Made by a program: the position numbers and the translations under genes
The notes under the pieces: model-generated
Told to the model about the DNA's origin: nothing
The model's database searches: none
Seen by the model: only the letters and a program-made list of their open reading frames with translations
NCBI GenBank assembly: GCA_943324725.2
Contig: CALPMR020000086.1
Span: forward strand, 1-10,322
From: Bordetella parapertussis
GTDB taxonomy: Bacteria; Cyanobacteriota; Cyanobacteriia; PCC-6307; Cyanobiaceae
Length of the DNA stretch: 10,322 bases
Reading direction: 5' to 3'
In this document: piece after piece, positions 7,701 through 10,322 of the stretch
Layout: each line of letters opens with the position of its first letter
Position numbering within the stretch: the first letter of the stretch is position 1

Positions 7701-8834
7701 TCAGTAAAACGCTGTTGGCCCGATCCCATCGGTCGCGGCACGCTCCAACAACTCAGGCAATTGTTCAGGCGTGGCCATATGGGCCATCGGCAACCAAGTA
7801 TGCAGAAAGTTGTGTAGTTTTCCGATTCTATTGTCGATCGCAATGCAAGGCACTCCGAGGATACTGGCGCAGATCACCCCGTGGAGACGGTCGGTGATCA
7901 CGAGTTGCCGCCCGGCCATCTGAGTACAGGCCTCGAACACCATGTCGAGGCTGAGCCTATTGAGGGGTGACGTCCGAGAGAAAGTTTGCCAGTGTGATGC
8001 CAACCCCCGCTGCCACCGATGGCGCTTGATGGCGACGCGGGGCATGAGAAGGCGTCGTTGCAGGATCTCCCGAACACCGCCTGCCACGGAGCGACTGAAA
8101 GGCAGTCTGCGATCCCCCCAAATCCAGCGACGCTCCAGAGGGAGCCAATCGGTGATGTCCGATCGATCGCGCCAGGGGGACAGCGTCCGCTCCCAGCTGG
8201 AGGGAATCCCCTCCTTGTCTCGACGTCGCAACACGAGCCAGGGTCGGCGCGATGCTGGCGGCGGCAATCCCTGGCTCTCCGGGACAACATCACCGACGGG
8301 CAGGACGAAGGCCATGTCGGGGGAGAGGATCAGTCGGCAGCCGGCAAAGTGGTCTTGCGCCAACCGGAAGCTCGCTTGGTCACGGAGCACGAGCGTGAGG
8401 TTGGGGTGCCCCTGAAGGATCGCGGAGGCCTTCTGAAGTCTCGCCCGATCGCGAAAGTGAATGCTCTGCGGGAAGATGATCAGCGGATTGCGACGATGGC
8501 GCAGAATCACTCGTTCGATGAACTCTTGAAGCCAAAGCCATGTATCTCCCAACTGCCCGCCGCCGCTGAGCACGATCGGCTGACCACCGATGGCCTGTTC
8601 GAGGGCCATCGGGCAATATCGATCCGGAGCCGTGATGTAGTCCACCGAGATCTGCCTGACCCGTTCGAGATAGTGGACCTGGGCAACCCAGATCAGGTGA
8701 TCGCCAACGTTGCCATGACTGGGATGGTTGAGCAGACCGCAGTGCTGAGCTTCAGCGAGGGCGGGAATCTCCGCCAAGCGCCGCTGCACGATCGAGCCGA
8801 GCGGGGAAACTGTCTCTGATTGCATCTCCGTCAT
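7701..8834 (-). CDS. Polysaccharide pyruvyl transferase family protein (ExoV/EpsO-like)
   Basis: A 377-residue protein of the polysaccharide pyruvyl transferase family, which moves pyruvate from phosphoenolpyruvate onto a sugar as a ketal in exopolysaccharides and cell-wall glycans. Visible family marks are 'GNVGDHLIW' (41-49) near the N-terminus, 'LSGGGQLGD' (89-97), 'IIFPQSIHF' (119-127), 'LVLRDQASF' (148-156), 'SPDMAF' (171-176), and the C-terminal 'DRLHGVICASILGVP' (315-329) with 'DNRIGKLHNF' (334-343). The His in 'DRLHG' is the most conserved candidate active-site residue. There are no signal peptide or membrane segments, so it should act in the cytoplasm on a lipid-linked or soluble sugar donor. 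The first ATG (8834-8832) is used; a second ATG at codon 4 is as likely, as neither has a properly spaced ribosome site. It lies 57 bases after the glycosyltransferase and 69 before the NRPS, all on one strand. Some relatives with this fold have other or unknown activity, so the reaction is a family-level assignment. Confidence 0.85.
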   Translation of the reverse strand: MTEMQSETVSPLGSIVQRRLAEIPALAEAQHCGLLNHPSHGNVGDHLIWVAQVHYLERVRQISVDYITAPDRYCPMALEQAIGGQPIVLSGGGQLGDTWLWLQEFIERVILRHRRNPLIIFPQSIHFRDRARLQKASAILQGHPNLTLVLRDQASFRLAQDHFAGCRLILSPDMAFVLPVGDVVPESQGLPPPASRRPWLVLRRRDKEGIPSSWERTLSPWRDRSDITDWLPLERRWIWGDRRLPFSRSVAGGVREILQRRLLMPRVAIKRHRWQRGLASHWQTFSRTSPLNRLSLDMVFEACTQMAGRQLVITDRLHGVICASILGVPCIAIDNRIGKLHNFLHTWLPMAHMATPEQLPELLERAATDGIGPTAFY

Positions 8835-8891
8835 CCGCCGAATCTGCAGCCCAACCGTAGCGAGCCGTCTCGTCCACCTAGGGAAAGACGT

Positions 8892-9890
8892 TTAGCCCGG
8901 TCCATGCGTATGACGCCCGCCCTCCGTGACCTCCGCAGGGGCAACGAGATCATCGGGGCCACAGAGTGGCAGGAAGCGGCCACTCCGACGATCAATCCGC
9001 GCAGTGAGGCCGACGATGGCGCCCGACAGGAAAGCGCGTAGCCGAACCGCGCGACGGGGGGGGCTGGGCAGGTCGACGCCGGAAGCACCCCTGATCCATC
9101 GCGAGGCGGCCACGGCGAAGCACGGCAGCGACCGGAAGCCGCCCAACCGCAGAGTCTTTGCCATCGCCGCGCCGCTGCCACGCATGTAGCTGGCGATCAA
9201 GGTGTCAAGTTCCCTGCCCTCGCGATACCCATGATGGATGACGCCTGCTGACGGAGTCTCTGCGACCGTGAAACCGGCGAGGAGCATTCGCATGCAGAGA
9301 TCGTTTTCCTCGGCGCTTGCCAGTGGCGTTCCCGCACCAAGTTGGTCGTCGAACCCCCCGATGCTTTTCCAGGCTGCGATTCGCAGCGCCATGCAGGACC
9401 CCATGCCATCGACCCTGGCTTTGGAGGCCACGCCGCGGTGACTGGCCGGATGGCGGACGACGTAGGATGTATAGCCGCCCCGGTTGCTCCGGAAGCGGGC
9501 GGACTTCGTCGAACCGTACACAAGGCCGACATCACGCGACCGATCGAACGCAACCGCGAGGTGGTGGAGCCAGCCGGCTTCGGGGATGCAGTCGTCATCG
9601 GTGAAGGCGACGACGGTGGCGCCAAGAGCCTCCGCGATGGCGATGCCGACGTTGCGGGCTCTGGAGAGACCTATGGCCGCATGTCGATAGCGGAGAAGTT
9701 TCGGCTCGTGAATGAATCGCTCCAGCGGATGGTCACCCTGCAGGCCGGACTGGTCCACGATGATGACTCGAAGGGGTACATCGTCATCCCTCAGGAGCGC
9801 ATGCACGGCATCGGCCACCATGGGGGGGTGGTGTCTCGTGCAGATGACGACGGCGGTCTGCTCGACGATGGACGGACCAGCCTCAGACAT
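8892..9890 (-). CDS. Family 2 glycosyltransferase (GT-A fold)
   Basis: A 332-residue inverting sugar transferase of the GT2 type. The N-terminal Rossmann-like half starts with 'TAVVICTRHHPP' (residues 12-23 from the chosen start) and 'RVIIVDQSG'. 'GLSRARNVGI' follows, then the metal- and nucleotide-binding 'FTDDDCIPE' (96-104). The acceptor half has 'GSCMALRIAAWKSIGGFDD' and the catalytic-base type motif 'AEENDLCMRM' (193-202). A further marker of many bacterial family members is 'YMRGSGAAMAKTLR' (235-248). The C-terminus is basic with a hydrophobic stretch near 288-297 that may touch the membrane. The donor and acceptor sugars cannot be read from the sequence. ATG at 9890-9888 is chosen because it puts the first beta strand at the usual distance; GTG at 9920 would add 10 residues, and neither has a ribosome site. 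It is the first gene behind the extended -10 promoter. Two cytosine runs (C7 near the N-terminus, C8 near the C-terminus) are unusual. Confidence 0.85.
   Translation of the reverse strand: MSEAGPSIVEQTAVVICTRHHPPMVADAVHALLRDDDVPLRVIIVDQSGLQGDHPLERFIHEPKLLRYRHAAIGLSRARNVGIAIAEALGATVVAFTDDDCIPEAGWLHHLAVAFDRSRDVGLVYGSTKSARFRSNRGGYTSYVVRHPASHRGVASKARVDGMGSCMALRIAAWKSIGGFDDQLGAGTPLASAEENDLCMRMLLAGFTVAETPSAGVIHHGYREGRELDTLIASYMRGSGAAMAKTLRLGGFRSLPCFAVAASRWIRGASGVDLPSPPRRAVRLRAFLSGAIVGLTARIDRRSGRFLPLCGPDDLVAPAEVTEGGRHTHGPG
9056..9063 (-). repeat. C8 homopolymer within the glycosyltransferase gene
   Basis: Eight guanines on the plus strand read as eight cytosines in the coding strand, within the codons for Ser-Pro-Pro-Arg about 50 residues before the end of the protein. 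Such a tract is prone to slipped-strand changes; a one-base change would replace the basic C-terminal tail. Confidence 0.7.
9822..9828 (-). repeat. C7 homopolymer near the start of the glycosyltransferase gene
   Basis: Seven cytosines in the coding strand span the His-Pro-Pro codons of 'TRHHPPMV', about 20 codons into the gene. A slip here would destroy the enzyme early. It is the second C-tract of the same gene. Confidence 0.7.
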
Positions 9891-9990
9891 GCGACAAGTC
9901 GCAAAAATATCGTGCTTCACAGGAACGCTTGTGTGAACAGACCCACCTCAGGTGCGACCAGCTGCTCCGCTAGCGTTCGATTGCGTTAAT

Positions 9991-9999
9991 ATTATAGCA
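9991..9999 (-). promoter_or_regulatory. Extended -10 promoter for the glycosyltransferase-pyruvyl transferase-NRPS operon
   Basis: The minus strand reads TGCTATAAT, a perfect extended -10 box (TGnTATAAT), inside the only AT-rich patch of the right flank. No good -35 box lies 17 bases upstream (AAACCT/AACCTC there), which is common with extended -10 promoters. Transcription would begin near 9983-9986, giving a leader of about 95 bases to the ATG at 9890. An 8-base palindrome, CGCTAGCG (9968-9975), falls just inside the transcript start and could serve as an operator. No other promoter of this quality is visible before the pyruvyl transferase or NRPS genes. Confidence 0.6.
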
Positions 10000-10117
10000 T
10001 CGGCCCCGACTTAGAGGTTTCACCTCCTGGGTTGACGAGTAAGGCACTCCTTGTTCCGGGCTTGTCGTTGAGCCAAGCCGAGGGGGGTCGATTTGCTCTC
10101 CTGTTTTGCTCACATGA

Positions 10118-10322
10118 GAAGTTCTAGAGCCTCGGACGCCTGGGCGTCTTTACTCCGCTGCGGCAGCGGCGCGTCAACGATTGGAGCAAGCCGAGAAAGC
10201 CAGAGCCAAAGCGGTTGCTGCCCAGGAATCGGCTGCAGCGGCTGCTGAGCAGGCCGAACTGAACAAGAAAGCCGAGGCGGCAGCGGCCAGGGCCAAAGCC
10301 GCGAGGGAGACGGCGATCAAGG
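10118..10322 (+). CDS. Partial Ala/Lys/Glu-rich coiled-coil frame of unknown start, runs off the right edge
   Basis: After a TGA at 10115-10117 one plus-strand frame stays open to the window end. From about 10160 it encodes a highly helical, Ala-rich, charged segment with pieces such as 'QRLEQAEKARAKAVAAQ', 'EQAELNKKAEAAAARAKAA' and 'RETAIK'. This is the composition of a long single helix or coiled coil (TolA-like or filament-like). There is no ATG or GTG in the frame; only TTG at 10181 could start it, without a ribosome site. It may be a gene starting at that TTG, the 5'-truncated remnant of a larger gene, or one joined to an upstream piece by a frameshift; the bases just before the run show no recognisable coding continuation. 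The opposite strand through the same bases is also open from the window end down to a TGA at 10174-10176 and would be Ala/Leu-rich, but it reads like the mirror of the helix. No function is assigned. Confidence 0.4.

Noticed and set aside
8019..8819. Plus-strand open frame of 266 codons antisense to the pyruvyl transferase-like gene
   Set aside because: It has no motif, while the minus strand carries a full set of conserved blocks.
10032..10037. TTGACG as a plus-strand -35 box
   Set aside because: No -10-like hexamer occurs 15-19 bases downstream.
10135..10148. GACGC/GCGTC hairpin followed by TTT as a plus-strand terminator
   Set aside because: The stem is only 5 bp, the T-tract only 3 bases, and no plus-strand gene precedes it.
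10114..10248. ATG-started 44-codon frame before the coiled-coil segment
   Set aside because: Its Ser/Gly/Cys-rich translation is a frame-shifted reading of the Ala-rich helix and has no ribosome site.

Overview
The window looks like part of a high-GC bacterial chromosome. A unicellular cyanobacterium of the Synechococcus/Cyanobium kind is my best guess. It rests mainly on the small FMN-binding PNPOx-like gene (the Alr4036 type known from cyanobacteria) and on the general lack of Shine-Dalgarno sequences. No 16S or photosynthesis gene is present to settle it.

Layout. Positions 1-1333 look like ordinary housekeeping sequence. A truncated minus-strand gene starts at 64, and two overlapping plus-strand genes diverge from it: a MltR/YggD-like helical protein (124-774) and an Alr4036-type flavin-binding protein (758-1333). 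A 15-bp palindrome lies between the divergent starts. Positions 1334-1691 form a convergent gap with only a weak terminator candidate and a doubtful short frame. From 1692 to about 9999 there is one minus-strand transcription unit, read right to left: an extended -10 promoter (9991-9999), a family 2 glycosyltransferase (8892-9890), a polysaccharide pyruvyl transferase-like protein (7701-8834) and a 1979-residue two-module nonribosomal peptide synthetase (1692-7631). Beyond the promoter, an Ala/Lys/Glu-rich frame without a convincing start runs off the right edge.

How the genes may work together. The NRPS is complete: A1-T1-C-A2-T2-TE with all catalytic motifs readable. A1 resembles acyl-CoA synthetases of the AAE3/Pcs60 (oxalyl-CoA ligase) type rather than an amino acid A domain. 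A2 has a proline-like specificity code. The simplest product is an N-acylated (or N-aminoacylated) proline-like amino acid, released by the TE domain. Two glycan genes lie ahead of the NRPS, apparently behind the same promoter. This suggests either that the NRPS product is glycosylated and pyruvylated, or that the NRPS decorates a surface polysaccharide. The gene order and motifs are seen directly; the glycan-peptide link is inference. The glycosyltransferase gene also carries two cytosine homopolymers (C7 and C8), which could make it switch on and off.
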